64,000 bases of DNA from Pocillopora verrucosa (taxonomy: Eukaryota > Cnidaria > Anthozoa > Scleractinia > Pocilloporidae), in NCBI RefSeq assembly GCF_036669915.1, contig NC_089316.1:8249520-8313519 (forward strand). Direction: 5' to 3'. A program made the translations under genes and the position numbers. Below are positions 62,288 to 64,000 of the stretch, one piece after another; the first letter of the stretch is position 1, and every line of letters begins with the position of its first letter. Under the pieces are notes generated by a model. The model was not told the origin of the DNA, searched no databases, and was given only the letters and a program-made list of their open reading frames with translations.

Positions 62288-63971
62288 TTGAGATAATGGT
62301 GGTTGTGACATCAGCTAAGTTATGGCAAACTGGATGAATGTCTGACAACAAAATCTTAAGTTATGCGGGTATTAGGGGCCAATCCGTGGGATTCGATCCC
62401 CGGGCAACCCACCGGGAACCCCTAGGTATGCATGGAGATTGTTCCAATCTACGTACGTTCTTGAGAAAACCTACCTGAGGACCAACATACGGGATTTGCC
62501 TAAGGTCCAGCGCCACGATGGCCGGCGGTAATACATCTTAACGCCAAGAAACGCGCACTCCTTGTTCTGTTGGATGTTGATGTCTTCATATGTCTCTGAG
62601 GTGTTTGTTACAATTGTACTACTGTACTGTACCACCGGATGGGTTTTAATTACATCATCTCAAGCCTGAGAGTACTTTAAATAGTGTTCTCGCCTATAGG
62701 GAAGACGTCTTATTAGGGTGAGTTAACTTTAGGAAGCTCGGGATCGTTTTTTCCACCGGCCATGTTTGATTTAATCAAAGTGCTCTGTGAGCAAACTCGT
62801 GAATTGACACATGATTTTTTAGATTATGTTTAATGTTATCTGGTTTAGGGAATTTTGTGGTTGATTGTCATATCTAGAGTACGAGCAGTAGTTCAGTGTT
62901 CGCTAATGTAGCAAAGAAACAAAGTAACGTTGGGATAAGAAGGCATTACAATTGAAATGATCATGCTATTACATTTGACAAGGTGGATGATGTCATGTGT
63001 TTTAAACGTCTATCATTTTTGTTTCTGGTTCAAAAGAAAAGGTTGGAAGTAAATGTGGGTGAAAAGTGAAATTTACTGTCTTTCGTTGTAAATATTAGAA
63101 AATCAAGGCAATACTGTCTTAATGAAAACATTAACGATTCCCTCTTTATCAAATGAGACAAACGGGAACGAGTTTTGAGTGATATAACTAAGCCAAGCCT
63201 GCCACCGTCATTTTGGATCTCCGCCTGGGTAGATTTAGGTCACGTGCTAGGCAACGTATGATCAATAACAAGATAGAATTTCATTTCAGGCCTATTTATC
63301 AATTTTGTGGTGTGTAACTTTCGCATTTTAGTACGTTGTTTGTATGTTGAATCTTCAAATTGTCTTGAAACTTAAAAGAAAATTGTTCTTTAAAAATTCA
63401 CTGAAAATCGGTAGCTAAAATTGTTTGTTTAGGTGTTATCTGATTTTCGTGTTAACTTGTTATTTCGTCAGTCGCCGGCATCTTCTGTTGCTTCTCACAG
63501 GAAAAACACACACGACGAAACGTAATGATCAATTTTGTCCTCAATCTCACGCTATAACAGAAAAAGCTTTTGAACATCTGTAAACTCCGAGCGCTTCGCA
63601 GTAAGTGATATTTTCAATGAATCTTCGGATTGTTTTCAAGTTCAAGGATTGTAAATTACAATTTTATGAAAAACGAAGGTTGTTCTGTTATTTCAGTGTG
63701 AATCCTTGCATGCCTGCCAGTCGCTGGCGCCGCTTGTTGAAACTAAAACGAAAAAAAAAACTCTTTTAAGATTATCATTGGCTTCTTTTTCACCCCACCA
63801 CTATTCTTAGCAACAAAGGTCGCCATTTCGTCTGTTTATTGCTCGCCAAAAACTATAAAATGCACTCAAAAGCCTAAAATCTAAAAAAAGTTTACAGGAA
63901 TCGACCAATCGAGTGAGCGAGCGAGCGAGCGAGCGAATGCCATTCCCCACATCGTATCTATAACTCGCTCT
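62288..63971. other. right flank without a confirmed gene
   Basis: Upstream of transporter E, so its promoter should start here. gggattcgatcccc at 62389-62402 resembles a tRNA T-arm but no cloverleaf surrounds it. On the minus strand a short ATG frame at 63826 (MATFVAKNSGG, then a possible gt donor) could be the first exon of a gene leaving the window; support is weak. A GAGC repeat lies at 63911-63937. Confidence 0.4.
63911..63937 (+). repeat. short GAGC tandem run
   Basis: About six GAGC/GAGT units lie between a CCAAT motif (63904) and the NRF-1-like site. Confidence 0.85.
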
Positions 63972-63983
63972 TGCGCATGCGCG
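63972..63983. promoter_or_regulatory. NRF-1-like palindromic site
   Basis: TGCGCATGCGCG fits the NRF-1 consensus YGCGCAYGCGCR. With the CCAAT box 65 bp away it suggests a housekeeping promoter at the window edge, perhaps for the minus-strand ATG at 63826. Confidence 0.45.
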
Positions 63984-64000
63984 CAATTCACGAGTTAAAA

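Noticed and set aside
62389-62402. tRNA T-arm-like gggattcgatcccc
   Set aside because: No D arm, anticodon arm or acceptor stem could be folded around it on either strand.

Overview
This window is eukaryotic nuclear DNA from an animal. The best guess is an anthozoan cnidarian such as a stony coral. That guess rests on intron-rich genes, a complete animal-type eEF1A gene, an AP-5 sigma subunit gene, and a dense load of short non-autonomous repeats of kinds I associate with coral genomes. The lineage is inference; no species can be named from the sequence alone.

Layout. Positions 1-12,200 hold no convincing intact gene. About 7.9 kb of this is one 12-bp satellite (unit TTTTACTGCTAC) with higher-order duplications. 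It is followed by a frameshifted integrase-like fragment, a perfect 44-bp hairpin and a short inverted outpost of the same satellite. The very long open frames through the satellite follow from a 12-bp period without stop codons and are not called as genes. Positions 12,199-18,312 hold a complete eEF1A gene: CRE, TATA-like box, TOP-type start, non-coding first exon, six coding exons (462 aa) and poly(A) signals. Positions 19,830-25,620 hold a six-coding-exon gene for the AP-5 adaptor sigma subunit (183 aa). eEF1A and AP5S1 each contain one GC-AG intron.

Positions 27,836-62,287 are a tandem family of five SLC2 (GLUT6/8 or Tret1-like) sugar transporters, here called A to E. A and B are on the minus strand, C and D on the plus strand, E on the minus strand. 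All five share one four-exon structure (about 228, 207, 304 and 749 nt; intron phases 0, 0, 1) and predict 491-497 aa. Two exon fragments accompany them: an orphan first exon between D and E, and a 62-bp inverted copy of B's own exon 3 just past B's stop codon. The paralogues differ at signature residues. B has PETVC instead of PETPR and a PDZ-type C-terminus. D and E have lost the paired Gln and the Asn of the TM7 sugar-binding motif. E has also lost the TM10 Asn-Trp. This suggests division of labour after duplication.

More than twenty copies, complete or partial, of a roughly 210-bp inverted-repeat element (ends TTAACCCTTTAACTCCCA) fill introns and spacers from 14 kb to 48 kb. TTAA at both ends and CCC/GGG termini suggest a piggyBac-type MITE. 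There are also two copies of a 191-bp tRNA-derived SINE, one tRNA-like cloverleaf with an odd GGT anticodon, several copies of another dispersed repeat, and foldback elements, including one of about 1 kb whose arms are 11-bp minisatellites. I see no prokaryotic operon, CRISPR array or virus. All exon joins were derived by eye from splice consensus, reading frame and paralogue comparison; no search was run.
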